Positions 16,939-25,913 of a stretch of 64,000 nucleotides of DNA are shown here, in pieces; positions within the stretch are counted from its first letter, which is position 1, and each line of letters starts with the position of its first letter. A program made the translations under genes and the position numbers. The stretch comes from Alphaproteobacteria bacterium HGW-Alphaproteobacteria-3. Its GTDB lineage: Bacteria; Pseudomonadota; Alphaproteobacteria; Parvibaculales; Parvibaculaceae. The notes below the pieces were generated by a model. The model made no database searches and had not been told where the DNA came from. It was given only the letters and a program-made list of their open reading frames with translations. The DNA is taken from the NCBI GenBank assembly GCA_002842875.1, contig PHEF01000020.1:1-64000 (forward strand). Reading direction: 5' to 3'.

Positions 16939-17543
16939 CGAGCGCCAAGGCGAGCGAGGCGGGGCGCTGCCCCTGGCCGGGCGAGGACCCGCTTTATGTC
17001 GCCTATCACGACGAGGAATGGGGCGTGCCGGAATATGACGACCGGGCGCTGTTCGAGAAGCTGATCCTCGACGGATTCCAGGCCGGACTCTCCTGGATCA
17101 CGATCCTGAAAAAGCGTGAGACGTTCCGCGAGGCCTTCGACGGCTTCGAGCCGGAGACAATCGCGCGCTACAGGCCCGCCAGGGTCGAAAAACTGCTGAA
17201 GAATCCCGGCATCATCCGTCATCGCGGCAAGATCGAAGCGACCATCGGCAATGCACGCGCCTGGCTCGACTTGATGGAAAAGGGCGAGGGATTTTCCGAC
17301 TTCCTGTGGAGCTTCACCGACGGTGTGCCTCAACGGAACAAGTGGAAGAGCATCGCGCAGGTGCCGGCCGAAACGCCGATGAGCGTTTCGATGTCGAAGG
17401 AGCTGAAGAAGCGCGGCTTCAAATTCTGCGGGCCGACGATCGTCTATGCGTTCGCGCAGGCTGTCGGTATCGTCAACGATCACCTCGTGACGTGTCCGCG
17501 CCACAAGACTTGCTCCGCATTGGCGCGAAATCAAAACCAATAA
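16935..17543 (+). CDS. tag: DNA-3-methyladenine glycosylase I
   Basis: The 202-residue product removes 3-methyladenine from alkylated DNA. Tag-type features are visible: an N-terminal Cys followed by PWPGEDPLYVAYHDEEWG (a zinc-ligand His and the catalytic-pocket Glu), FQAGLSWITILKKRE, and C-terminal zinc ligands in NDHLVTCPRHKTC. The length is normal for Tag, and all four expected zinc ligands appear to be present. It is the second gene of a pair with ygfZ. Confidence 0.93.
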   Translation: MTSAKASEAGRCPWPGEDPLYVAYHDEEWGVPEYDDRALFEKLILDGFQAGLSWITILKKRETFREAFDGFEPETIARYRPARVEKLLKNPGIIRHRGKIEATIGNARAWLDLMEKGEGFSDFLWSFTDGVPQRNKWKSIAQVPAETPMSVSMSKELKKRGFKFCGPTIVYAFAQAVGIVNDHLVTCPRHKTCSALARNQNQ

Positions 17544-17665
17544 TTAAGCGGCGTTATGCGCAGCTAGAAGCGCCTCATCAATGTTCCGCCACATTGTCGG
17601 CACATGCGGGCCACGTTGCGCCTTTACCGTTACGTCCGTTCCAGAAAGCGGAGGGGATTCAAAAA

Positions 17666-18307
17666 ATGTTCAAGCGCCCCAAGGGTGTTTCCGATACCGA
17701 CACATCGCCGTCGCCGGGCTCTTCCGGTGCGCAATCCGCGAGCATCGCTCCCAGGCAGACGCCGCCCGACGTGAACCCGGAAGAGCGCGACACAGGCAAC
17801 GACGTCACGCGCTCCGTCACTCCATCCTACCAAGCAAGGAAGCCCGCCGTGCGCACTCTTCAATCGACCGCCAGTTCCTCCATGTCCTCGACGCCGACGG
17901 CGGCCAACCTCCATGTGGGGCGCGGCCTCAAGCTCGAAGGCAAGATCCAGTCGTGCGACTCGCTCGTGATCGAAGGCGATGTGCAGGCGACCATCGAAAG
18001 CGGCACGCTGACGATTTCCGAAACCGGCGACGTGCGCGGCGAAGCGACCGTCGATGCGGCCGAGATCAACGGCAAGTTCGATGGCACGCTGACCGTCAAG
18101 AAGTGCCTGACAATCAATTCGTCGGGGCGCGTGACGGGCACGGTTCATTATGGTGAGCTGAAGGTCGAACAAGGCGGCCAGGTGAGCGGCGAAATCCGCG
18201 CCCAGTCCGCCGACGACGCTTCGGAGAAGCCGCGCCTTACCTCATCGGGCGGCAAGGACGAGAGCAAATCGGGCGACAGCACGAGCCGCTCGGCGTCGAT
18301 GATCTGA
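17666..18307 (+). CDS. Bactofilin
   Basis: Bactofilins polymerise without nucleotides into filaments or sheets that place peptidoglycan or polarity factors. The 213-residue product has a disordered Ser/Thr/Pro-rich N-terminal region (about 90 residues), a central right-handed beta-helix (residues ~93-185) with repeats such as GRGLKLEGKIQSCDSLVIEG and TLTISETGDVRGE, and a disordered Ser/Lys-rich tail. Start 17666 follows GGAGGGGATTC. The gene is convergent with the PNPOx-fold gene, 11 bases away. Confidence 0.9.
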   Translation: MFKRPKGVSDTDTSPSPGSSGAQSASIAPRQTPPDVNPEERDTGNDVTRSVTPSYQARKPAVRTLQSTASSSMSSTPTAANLHVGRGLKLEGKIQSCDSLVIEGDVQATIESGTLTISETGDVRGEATVDAAEINGKFDGTLTVKKCLTINSSGRVTGTVHYGELKVEQGGQVSGEIRAQSADDASEKPRLTSSGGKDESKSGDSTSRSASMI

Positions 18308-18318
18308 TTTCAAGCGCT

Positions 18319-18984
18319 TCAAGGCACGAGCCACGCCCCGCGCGCCGCGTCCGCCGAAAAGCGGATACGCGCGCGGCGGTGGCCTGTGCGGCTCAATACG
18401 ACCACATCCGCTTCCTCGAAAATGAATTCGAGGAGCGCGAAGTTCAGGCGCCCTTCTTCCAGCCTTTCGAGCGGCGGGATAATGCCTTCCACGTCTTCGG
18501 GCAGGCCCGACACGGGGGCCGCCGAGGGCGACCCGGGCGGCGCCATGACGAGATAGGCCCGGCGGCTCGACGGGGCGGCACTTTCCCAGGCCCTGCCGAC
18601 CAGTTCGCCTGTCCGGTGAATCGCGGACCGGCCGGTGAGCCGCACCTGAATGTCGGACAGGGGATCGTAAAAAAGCAGGGCCGCGCGCGGATCGCGCTCA
18701 AGCTCGGCCACCTTGCACGAGCGGGCATCCGTGAAGGCCGTGAGGCGGCGGGAGCCGGCATCCATGCCCCGCAGGAAGACGGTTCGAACCGCCGGTCCGC
18801 CCTCCTCCGTGAGGGTCGCGAAGGCCGGTTTACGCAGGGGCGACCTTGCATTTTCGACACCTTCCTTCGGCAAGGCGAGCGCCAGCCCCGCCATGTCGCC
18901 AAGCGTCAAAGCCCGCAGCGCATCCCCCTCGCACGGCACGGACGGCACCGGCGGAATGACCTCCGGCAGGTGAATATCGGACAT
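18319..18984 (-). CDS. Pyridoxamine 5'-phosphate oxidase-fold flavoprotein
   Basis: The 221-residue product has the split-barrel FMN-binding fold: PAVRTVFLRGMDAGSRRLTAFTDARSCKVAELERDPRAALLFYD is characteristic. It lacks the strongly conserved C-terminal PdxH motif and ends in RARIRFSADAARGAWLVP, as in the Npr/PNPOx-like group that often acts on other substrates. A role in vitamin B6 metabolism is therefore uncertain. The start at 18984 is chosen over the longer frame to 19080 because the extra N-terminal stretch is Arg/Cys-rich and follows no ribosome site. It is divergent from the FabH-like gene. Confidence 0.8.
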   Translation of the reverse strand: MSDIHLPEVIPPVPSVPCEGDALRALTLGDMAGLALALPKEGVENARSPLRKPAFATLTEEGGPAVRTVFLRGMDAGSRRLTAFTDARSCKVAELERDPRAALLFYDPLSDIQVRLTGRSAIHRTGELVGRAWESAAPSSRRAYLVMAPPGSPSAAPVSGLPEDVEGIIPPLERLEEGRLNFALLEFIFEEADVVVLSRTGHRRARIRFSADAARGAWLVP

Positions 18985-19146
18985 CTGGCCTCCTTCCCCT
19001 TCCCTCGTCCTTCGGCAGTAGCATCGCCGGGACGCCTGTTCTATTTTAGATGTGTGGCCATGGGGAGCCACATCGCGCATCCCGCAAAACCAAGCCCAAT
19101 GTTACGGAATGCGCGCCGACATCAAGAATTCAGAGTCAGGTGAACA

Positions 19147-20271
19147 GTGACCAAAGTCGTCATCAGCGGGACGGGCGTTTTCACGCCGCCCTACTCCGTC
19201 AGTAACGAGGAACTTGTCGATACCTTCAACGCCTATGTGCGCAAGCACAATGAGGAGAACGCCGCCGCGATCGAGCGCGGGGAGATGGAGCCGCTCCCGG
19301 AATCGAGCGTCGAATTCATCTTCAAGGCGTCGGGCATCGAATCCCGCTACGTGATGAACAAGTCGGGGATCGTCGATCCCGACATCATGGCGCCGAGACT
19401 CCGGCAGCGCTCGAACGACGAACCGTCGATCCTCGCCGAGATGGCCGTGGACGCGGCGAAGAAGGCGATGGCACGCGCGAACAAGACGGCAGCCGATATC
19501 GACGCCGTGCTCGTCGCCTGTTCGAACCTCGAACGGCCCTACCCCGCCATTGCGGTCGAGGTGCAGGACTTGCTGGGCATCGAAGGCTTCGGCTTCGACA
19601 TGAACGTCGCCTGCTCGTCCGCGACCTTCGGCATCCAGACCGCCTACGACATGCTGCGCTCTGGCTCGGTCCGTTGCGTGCTGATCGTCGATCCGGAAAT
19701 CTGCTCGGGTCACCTCAACTTCCGCGACCGCGACAGCCATTTCATCTTCGGCGACGTCTGCACCGCGATCGTTCTGGAACGCGCGGAAACCTGCACCGCG
19801 AAGGGCGCGTGGGAAGTTCTCGGCACACGGCTGAAGACGAAATTCTCGAACAACATCCGCAACAATTTCGGCTTCCTTAACCGCGCGACGCCCGAAGGCG
19901 TCGGCGCGAAGGACAAGCTCTTCGTTCAGGAAGGCCGCAAGGTCTTCAAGGAAGTCGTGCCGATGGTCTCGCAGCTCATCCTCGACCACATGGCGGAAGA
20001 AGGGCTCGACCCGAAGGATCTGAAGCGGATGTGGCTGCACCAGGCCAACAAGAACATGAACGATTTCATCGGCCGCAAGGTGCTGGGGCGCGACCCGGAA
20101 CGGCATGAACAGCCGAACATCCTGCATGAATATGCAAACACGAGTTCGGCGGGCTCCATCATCACCTTCAGCCAGTTCAGCGAAGACATGAAGGAAGGCG
20201 ATCTCGGGCTCATCTGCAGCTTCGGCGCAGGCTATTCCGTCGGCAATGTGCTGCTGAGAAAGCGCGCCTGA
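19147..20271 (+). CDS. Beta-ketoacyl-ACP synthase III-like (FabH family, long form)
   Basis: The 374-residue thiolase-fold enzyme condenses an acyl-CoA with malonyl-ACP. The catalytic triad is visible: Cys in FDMNVACSSATFG, His in MWLHQANKNM and Asn in EYANTSSAGS. It is longer than classical FabH (~320 residues) because of an N-terminal insertion (NEELVDTFNAYVRKHNEEN, then a charged stretch), as in the beta-ketodecanoyl-ACP synthase-type FabH proteins. It may therefore prefer medium-chain acyl-CoA primers. The start is GTG at 19147. No other fatty-acid synthesis genes adjoin it. Confidence 0.88.
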   Translation: MTKVVISGTGVFTPPYSVSNEELVDTFNAYVRKHNEENAAAIERGEMEPLPESSVEFIFKASGIESRYVMNKSGIVDPDIMAPRLRQRSNDEPSILAEMAVDAAKKAMARANKTAADIDAVLVACSNLERPYPAIAVEVQDLLGIEGFGFDMNVACSSATFGIQTAYDMLRSGSVRCVLIVDPEICSGHLNFRDRDSHFIFGDVCTAIVLERAETCTAKGAWEVLGTRLKTKFSNNIRNNFGFLNRATPEGVGAKDKLFVQEGRKVFKEVVPMVSQLILDHMAEEGLDPKDLKRMWLHQANKNMNDFIGRKVLGRDPERHEQPNILHEYANTSSAGSIITFSQFSEDMKEGDLGLICSFGAGYSVGNVLLRKRA

Positions 20272-20292
20272 CGACGCGCTTTCTCCTTCGCG

Positions 20293-20664
20293 TTATTTTT
20301 TCAGCGGCTCGACGGTGACGATGCGGAAGGTCTGCATCTCGCCGTCCTGTTCCTGCACCGAAAGATATTCGCCCGCCTTGAACTCATGCCGGTCGAGCTT
20401 GAAGAAAGGCTCGTCGGCTTCGGGCGTCGACATGTCGTAGTCGATCGACCAGCCGCGGCCGATGTGGCGCAGCAGCCCCTTCTGATCTCCCTCGCCCGCC
20501 CAGAAGCGGCGGACCGTGCATTCCTTCGCATGCGCCTTCCAGGCTTGCGGGTCGAGTTTCATCTCCGCATCGAGCGGGACCACGAGATCGTAGCCGTGAG
20601 CGGGCGAGCCATTGGGGTGTTCCTCGTTGCGCGCGAGGGTCATGTGGACGTGGTAGAGGGTCAT
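20293..20664 (-). CDS. Conserved protein of unknown function
   Basis: The 123-residue product has no signal peptide or membrane segment. It begins MTLYHVHMTLARNEEHPNGS and contains a charged beta-rich region with FWAGEGDQKGLL and DEPFFKLDRHEFKAGEYLSV. Similar proteins are common in alphaproteobacteria, but I know no assigned function. It lies 31 bases downstream of a universal stress protein gene on the same strand, so it may be the last gene of the Lon/USP operon. The start 20664 is an ATG. Confidence 0.72.
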   Translation of the reverse strand: MTLYHVHMTLARNEEHPNGSPAHGYDLVVPLDAEMKLDPQAWKAHAKECTVRRFWAGEGDQKGLLRHIGRGWSIDYDMSTPEADEPFFKLDRHEFKAGEYLSVQEQDGEMQTFRIVTVEPLKK

Positions 20665-20695
20665 TCGGGCTTCCGTTTCTTCAATATGCCGGTTT

Positions 20696-21556
20696 TCAAT
20701 GTGCCATGAGCACGGGGATCGTGGCGTGCGAGCGGACATGCTGCGTCGCGCCGCCGATGATGAATTCAAGGAGGCGGCTGTGGCTGTAGCCGCCCATGAC
20801 GAGGAGGTCCGTCTTCGCCTTTTCGGCCTGTTCGAGCAGGACCTCGCCTGCCGCGCGGCCCGCCGCATCGACGAGATGCAAGTCGGCGACGACGCCGTGG
20901 AGTTCGAGATAATCCGCCAGCGTCGAGCCGGGAGCGGGATCGAGCTCCTTGCCGCCGATGCAGAGGATCGTGACCTTCTTCGCCTTTTCGAGGAAGGGGA
21001 TCGCCGCCGTGACGGCACGGGCCGCTTCCGCGCTCTCGTCCCAGCCGATGCAGACGGAGCCGCCGACGGGATCCCACGCCTTTTTCGGCGCGATGAGAAC
21101 GGGACGCCCGGCGCTCATCATGGCTGCCTCAAGCGCCGTGCCGCCGGCAACGCCGGTCGTGCCTTCGCCGAAGACGATGAGGTCCGAGAGGCGGCTATGC
21201 GCGGCGACGACATCGTCGCGACGGCCGGTGACGTCGAGAAAGCGGACCGAGGGGAGCACCGGCTCGCCGCCCTTCTGCGCAACGGCGACGCCCGCCTCTG
21301 TCGCGATCCTTTCGAGCGCCGTCTTCACACGGCGGGATGCCTGGTCGGCACCTTCGCGCGCTGCCTGCATCAGGTCCTCGATCACCTGGCCCGACACGCC
21401 ATCGCCCAGATACGGCAGCGCTTCGGTGGGGTCCGGCCGGGCGAAGAGGCCGACAAGCTGCGCCCCGAAGCCGCGCGCGACCGAGAGCGCCGTTGCGAGC
21501 ACTTCGTCATCCTCCGTCCTTCCGGCGAGGGGTACGAGAATCTTACGCACGGACAT
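20696..21556 (-). CDS. Universal stress protein, two-domain UspA family
   Basis: The 286-residue product contains two Usp domains. The second (residues ~150-286) ends with the family C terminus, including LLVMGGYSHSRLLEFIIGG and the TIPVLMAH strand; GYSHSR fills the ATP-loop position. The first is more diverged. Such proteins support survival under stress. The start at 21556 is an ATG with GGAG 7 bases upstream; an in-frame TTG at 21562 is less likely. The gene lies 53 bases after a second Usp-like gene and a Lon-like protease, forming a probable stress operon. Confidence 0.88.
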   Translation of the reverse strand: MSVRKILVPLAGRTEDDEVLATALSVARGFGAQLVGLFARPDPTEALPYLGDGVSGQVIEDLMQAAREGADQASRRVKTALERIATEAGVAVAQKGGEPVLPSVRFLDVTGRRDDVVAAHSRLSDLIVFGEGTTGVAGGTALEAAMMSAGRPVLIAPKKAWDPVGGSVCIGWDESAEAARAVTAAIPFLEKAKKVTILCIGGKELDPAPGSTLADYLELHGVVADLHLVDAAGRAAGEVLLEQAEKAKTDLLVMGGYSHSRLLEFIIGGATQHVRSHATIPVLMAH

Positions 21557-21609
21557 GATCAATCTCCTTGGTTGTTTTTTTCAGACGCGAGGCGAGGCTC
21601 GCGCACTCG

Positions 21610-22470
21610 TTATCCTTCCGGCGCGAGCCTCGGCTCGCGCTCGCGGCCAAGCAGCAAAACGGGGCAGCCCGCGGCAGCGGACAGGCGCGCCGCATCATCG
21701 TCGTCGCCGAACCAGTTCGCATTGACTACAAGCAATCCGACGCCCGCCTGCCGGGCGGCCGCGGCGATGTCGGCCGGACCGAGGCCCCGCGCCGGCAAAC
21801 GCATGAACGAAACGCCGAAGCGCCCGGCCAGCGCCTCGGCGAAGGCGCTGCAGGTTTCGCCCGCGCTCGACCCCTCGTCCACCACGGCGACGGAACGCCC
21901 CGGCAGGAACTGCTGAAGCGGGGATGGGGGCCGCCGGGGCGCCGGAGCGCGCGCGGAAAGCGAGGCGCGCAGGCCCGCGCCACGCGACACGAGGAGCACA
22001 TCGGCCCGCGTTTCCCGCGTCGCCGCGCGAACGGCGCGGCCCACCTCGCGCGAAGTCTCGCCGGGAGAGCGGATGACAAGCGTGTCTTCCGGCGAAGCGC
22101 ATACGGCAAGGGATGCGAGCGGGCGGCCACGTCGCACGTCGAAGCTCCAGTCGACATGGGCTTCCGCCGCGATGCGGGCGAGCATGCGCCGGGCACTCTC
22201 GGCCTGCGCCTTCATGGCACGGAGCATGCGTTCGGGATCGAGCTCGCGGACGTCGCCCGAAAAAGACACCTCGCGCGCGAAGGGAAGGCCCGCCAGCGCA
22301 ATGAGATTGTCGTCCTCGACGAAGACGCCCTTGAGGCGCGCGTCGACGGAAGCCGCGAGACGCGCGGCAAGCGCAAGTGCCTCGCGCGCGACGAAAGACG
22401 TGTCGAGGCCGATCACGATGCGCGGCTGCTCCGCAGCGCCGCTTTCCGGTTTCCTGTCGGGGCTTGCCAT
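21610..22470 (-). CDS. Universal stress protein-like, two domains
   Basis: The 286-residue product opens with a basic segment and the Usp-type strand IVIGLDTSFVAREALALAARLAA. A second alpha/beta domain follows (SVAVVDEGSSAGETCSAFAEAL) and ends in PVLLLGRE. The usual ATP-binding Gly-rich motif is weak, so it may not bind nucleotide. Its ATG overlaps the stop codon of the Lon-like gene by one base (TGATG), which implies coupled translation. The coupling suggests a shared stress role with the protease; the mechanism is unknown. Confidence 0.8.
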   Translation of the reverse strand: MASPDRKPESGAAEQPRIVIGLDTSFVAREALALAARLAASVDARLKGVFVEDDNLIALAGLPFAREVSFSGDVRELDPERMLRAMKAQAESARRMLARIAAEAHVDWSFDVRRGRPLASLAVCASPEDTLVIRSPGETSREVGRAVRAATRETRADVLLVSRGAGLRASLSARAPAPRRPPSPLQQFLPGRSVAVVDEGSSAGETCSAFAEALAGRFGVSFMRLPARGLGPADIAAAARQAGVGLLVVNANWFGDDDDAARLSAAAGCPVLLLGREREPRLAPEG

Positions 22471-25004
22471 CAACTGCCCTTCCTGACGCTGTTGCCGTCG
22501 TCCGAGCGCTGGGCGAAGCGGCGCTGATTGTCCGCGAAAGCGGCAAGGCGCTCTTCCGTGCGGGCAAAGATCGAGCCCGCCGGGAAGCGGCCGTCCGCTC
22601 CTCGCACGCCCGCGGGCGCGCCCATGAGTAGCTCGACGCCCTCTTCCACATGCTCGACAGGATAGATCGCGAACATGCCGCGTTCCACCGCATCGACGAC
22701 GTCCTGACGCAACATCAGATGCTTCACATTCGAGGCGGGGATGAGGACACCTTGATCGCCTGTAAGGCCGCGACGCAGGCAGATGTCGAAAAAGCCCTCG
22801 ATCTTGTCGTTGACGCCGCCGATTGCCTGCACTTCGCCGATCTGATTGACGGAGCCCGTCACGGCGAGGCCTTGCGCGATCGGCGCTTCGGCGAGCGCGG
22901 AGATCAGCGCGTAAAGTTCCGCCGAGGAGGCGCTGTCGCCATCGACGCCGCCATAGGACTGTTCGAAAACGACGCTCGCGCTCATGGAAAGCGGTATCTC
23001 CGGCAGGAACTGACCGGAAATATAGCCCGACAGGATGAGGACGCCCTTGGTGTGGATCGGCCCGCCCAGCGCCACCTCGCGCTCGATGTCGATGACGCGG
23101 GCCGAGCCCAGCCCCATGCGCACGCGCGCGGTGATGCGGCTCGGGCGGCCGAAGGTGATGCTGCCCATCGAAAGCACCGAGAGACCGTTCACCTGGCCGA
23201 CCCGCTCGCCTTCGGTGTCGATCATCACAATGTCGCGCGTGATCATTTCGAGGCTGCGCTCGCGCAGACGGTCGGCGCGGGCGATCTGCGCCTCGACGGC
23301 CTCGTCCACATGACCGGCGGCGATGACCGCCGCGCCCTCGCTGCGCGCGATGTGATCGGCCTCGCACAGGAGATCGACGATGGGGCGCATGACCATCGAC
23401 AGTTTTTCAGCATCCTCCGCCTGACGCGAAGAGCGCTCGACGATGCGGCCGACGCCGGAGCGATCGAGCGGCAGCAGGCCTTCGTCGCGGCAGGTGCTGG
23501 CGAGCAGGCGCGCATAAAAGAGATCGTTCTCTGTATCGCGGTCGATCTCGTCCTCGAAGTCGGCGGCAACCTTGAAGAGCTCGCCGAAATCCGGATCGAG
23601 ATTGCTCAGCATGTAATAGAGGTAGCGGTCGCCGAGCAGGATGACCTTCACGTTGAGCGGGATGGGATCGGGCTCGAGGGAAACCGTGCTTACGAGGCTC
23701 AGATATTCGCCCGGGCTTTCGATGACGAGCTTGCGGCGGCGGATGGCGCGCTTCAACGCGTCCCAGGCGAGCGGTTCGCGCAGCAGCTTCAGCGCGTCGA
23801 TGAGAAGATAGCCGCCATTCGCGCGGTGAAGAGAGCCCGGCTTGATGAGCATGAAATCGGTGACGAGCGCGCCCATCTGCGGCATGTGCTCCACGCGGCC
23901 AAGCAGGTTCGCCATGGTTGGATGATCCTCATAGAGGATCGGGGCGCCGCCGCCGATATAGCCGCCTGCGTCGGCAACATCCTGTGCCCGCGACGTGGCG
24001 GCGCCACCCTTGCGCGCCTCGGCGCTGTTGTCGACGGCGACATTCACCTCGTAGCGGCGAAAGGGATCGCTTTGCGCGACGCCGGCGCCGCGGCCCTGCA
24101 TCATCGCCTGCATGGCGGAGAGAACGCGCTGCTGTTCGTTTTCGCCTTCGCCGCCTCCGCTCGCGAACATGCCGATATTCGCGATGAGGTCCGCCGTCAC
24201 CCCATCGAACCACTTCCCGACCGCCGCCACGCCTTCGAAATGCGCACGCAGTTCGCGCATGGACTGCGCGACGGCGCGGTCGGCCACTTCGCGGTTCAGG
24301 TCGCGGACGCGCTGGAAATGCTCCTTCTCCCAGCCCGGGATGCGTTCGATGTTCTCGGCCAGTTCCTTCTGCAACGACTGGATCGTCGCCTCGATGCGCT
24401 TGCGGTCCTCCTCGGGGAGCTTGTTGAATTCGTCGGGCTTCACGACGTTGCCGTCATGCACGGGCGCGAGCGCGAAGCCGGCGGGCGTGCGAAGAAGCGC
24501 GATGTCCTGCGCTTCGGCCTTGCTCCGCAGTTCCTCGAAAGCCTTCTCCTGGCGCTCCTGGTATTCTTCGTCGATGGACTGGCGGCGGTTCTGGTATTCC
24601 TCGCTTTCGAGGATCGACGGGATCGTGACCTTCAGGTCTTCGACGAGACGGTCCATGCCTTCCTTGAGGAGGCGGCCCGTGCCAGCGCCGAGCTCAAGCG
24701 CCACGGGCTTGTGCGGGGTCGTGAAATTATTGACATAGACCCAGTCGGAGGGCGCGCGCTCCTTCATCGCGGCGCTGGCAAGAAAGCGCAGCACGGCCTC
24801 GTGCTTGCCCGCGCCGTCCGGACCGAGCACAAAGATGTTGTAGCCTTGGCGGCGGATGCCGGTGCCGAAGCGCAGCGCGTCGAGAACGCGCTCCTGCCCG
24901 ACAAGGCCGGTATGGTCGTCCAGTTCCGCCGTGGTGCCAAATTCGAACTGGCTCACATCGCAGGCACGATAGAGGAGTTCGGAGGGGACCGGTTCGACCG
25001 CCAT
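22470..25004 (-). CDS. Lon-like ATP-dependent protease (LonB/YcbZ type)
   Basis: The 844-residue product has an N-terminal AAA-like domain with a P-loop variant (VLGPDGAGKHEAVLRF), a long coiled-coil insertion (residues ~130-260, Glu/Arg rich), the second part of the ATPase domain, and a C-terminal Lon protease domain with catalytic Ser in DGDSASSAELYAL and Lys in GGVNDKIEGFFD. It resembles the Lon-family proteins named YcbZ or LonH and not the housekeeping Lon, which has a different N-terminal domain. It probably degrades damaged or regulatory proteins. The ATG at 25004 fits the family start. Two universal stress protein genes follow in the operon. Confidence 0.9.
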   Translation of the reverse strand: MAVEPVPSELLYRACDVSQFEFGTTAELDDHTGLVGQERVLDALRFGTGIRRQGYNIFVLGPDGAGKHEAVLRFLASAAMKERAPSDWVYVNNFTTPHKPVALELGAGTGRLLKEGMDRLVEDLKVTIPSILESEEYQNRRQSIDEEYQERQEKAFEELRSKAEAQDIALLRTPAGFALAPVHDGNVVKPDEFNKLPEEDRKRIEATIQSLQKELAENIERIPGWEKEHFQRVRDLNREVADRAVAQSMRELRAHFEGVAAVGKWFDGVTADLIANIGMFASGGGEGENEQQRVLSAMQAMMQGRGAGVAQSDPFRRYEVNVAVDNSAEARKGGAATSRAQDVADAGGYIGGGAPILYEDHPTMANLLGRVEHMPQMGALVTDFMLIKPGSLHRANGGYLLIDALKLLREPLAWDALKRAIRRRKLVIESPGEYLSLVSTVSLEPDPIPLNVKVILLGDRYLYYMLSNLDPDFGELFKVAADFEDEIDRDTENDLFYARLLASTCRDEGLLPLDRSGVGRIVERSSRQAEDAEKLSMVMRPIVDLLCEADHIARSEGAAVIAAGHVDEAVEAQIARADRLRERSLEMITRDIVMIDTEGERVGQVNGLSVLSMGSITFGRPSRITARVRMGLGSARVIDIEREVALGGPIHTKGVLILSGYISGQFLPEIPLSMSASVVFEQSYGGVDGDSASSAELYALISALAEAPIAQGLAVTGSVNQIGEVQAIGGVNDKIEGFFDICLRRGLTGDQGVLIPASNVKHLMLRQDVVDAVERGMFAIYPVEHVEEGVELLMGAPAGVRGADGRFPAGSIFARTEERLAAFADNQRRFAQRSDDGNSVRKGS

Positions 25005-25182
25005 ATCTTTTGTTCAGCCTTATCTGGTCGTGTATCTCCCGCCCGGACCGGGCGAAGGGCGAGCTTAACCTCATCGCGATCATGGACAAAGCCGGGGTTT
25101 GACCGCAATCGGACAGTTCCGCACAGGCATTTTCTCCGCCGCAATCGACAGACAGGCGGAAGGCCCTTAAGTTTCGCCTCCC

Positions 25183-25803
25183 ATGACACAGCCGAAGCAG
25201 AAGCAGACAGGACGAAAAGCCGCCGCACCGCCGCGCGCCTGGCAACGCATGCTGAGCGGACGCCGGCTCGACCTGCTCGACCCTTCGCCGCTCGATGTGG
25301 AAATCGACGATATCGCGCACGGGCTTGCGCGCGTTGCCCGCTGGAACGGGCAGACGAAGGGCGACCATGCCTTCACGGTGGCCGAGCATTGCGTGCTGGT
25401 AGACGACATCTGCACGCGCTTCCGGCCCGGCTGGCCCGCGAAGTGGCGGCTTGCGGCGCTGCTGCACGATGCGCCCGAATATGTGATCGGCGACATGATC
25501 AGCCCGTTCAAGGCGGCGCTCGGCATCGACTACAAGGCCTTCGAACACCGGCTGGCAGCGGCGATCCATGTGCGCTTCGGGCTTCCGCCGGAACTGCCGC
25601 AATCGGTCGAGGAACTGATCAAGCGGGCGGACCATGCGTCGGCCTTTTTCGAGGCAACGCAGATCGCCGGATTTTCGGATGAGGAGGCGGCGCGGCTTTT
25701 CGGTCGGCCGCGGGGGCTCACCCCGATCCGCATCGAACCCCTGCCGACGAAGAAGGCGCAGGCGCGGTTTCTGGCGCGTTTCGAGGAACTGGCGGGCGCA
25801 TGA
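25183..25803 (+). CDS. HD-domain phosphohydrolase, YfbR-like, replaced 3' end
   Basis: The 206-residue product has an HD-superfamily core: the first metal histidine in AFTVAEHCVL, the HD pair in AALLHDAPEYVIGDMISPFK and a later Asp in KRADHASAFFE. This resembles the 5'-deoxynucleotidase YfbR group and phage-type phosphohydrolases that act on nucleotides. The last 69 bases of the conserved part (25723-25791) are repeated almost exactly at 26382-26450, where the copy continues to a longer C terminus (TEGRGAGK) before a stop. The present stop at 25801-25803 therefore seems to result from an insertion or duplication event. The function is inferred from motifs. Confidence 0.85.
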   Translation: MTQPKQKQTGRKAAAPPRAWQRMLSGRRLDLLDPSPLDVEIDDIAHGLARVARWNGQTKGDHAFTVAEHCVLVDDICTRFRPGWPAKWRLAALLHDAPEYVIGDMISPFKAALGIDYKAFEHRLAAAIHVRFGLPPELPQSVEELIKRADHASAFFEATQIAGFSDEEAARLFGRPRGLTPIRIEPLPTKKAQARFLARFEELAGA

Positions 25804-25815
25804 CGGGTGCAACCA

Positions 25816-25829
25816 GGTACTCTGTCCCC
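25816..25829 (+). repeat. Left imperfect terminal inverted repeat of small insert
   Basis: GGTACTCTGTCCCC pairs with GGGGACACGATACC at 26312-26325; reverse-complemented the latter reads GGTATCGTGTCCCC. With the outer CA the match is about 13 of 16. It opens the insert that follows the HD-domain gene. Confidence 0.5.
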
Positions 25830-25913
25830 ATGATTAGCCCCGTGATTGCTCGCGTTTCCTTTCGGTCCGGAGTCTGTTAGCTTTTCTCTGGCCTCTTGCG
25901 GGAGAAACCAATC

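Noticed and set aside
22650-25682. 1010-residue open frame opposite the Lon-like protease
   Set aside because: It lies antisense to an intact protease with catalytic motifs and shows no domain; it is a shadow of codon bias.
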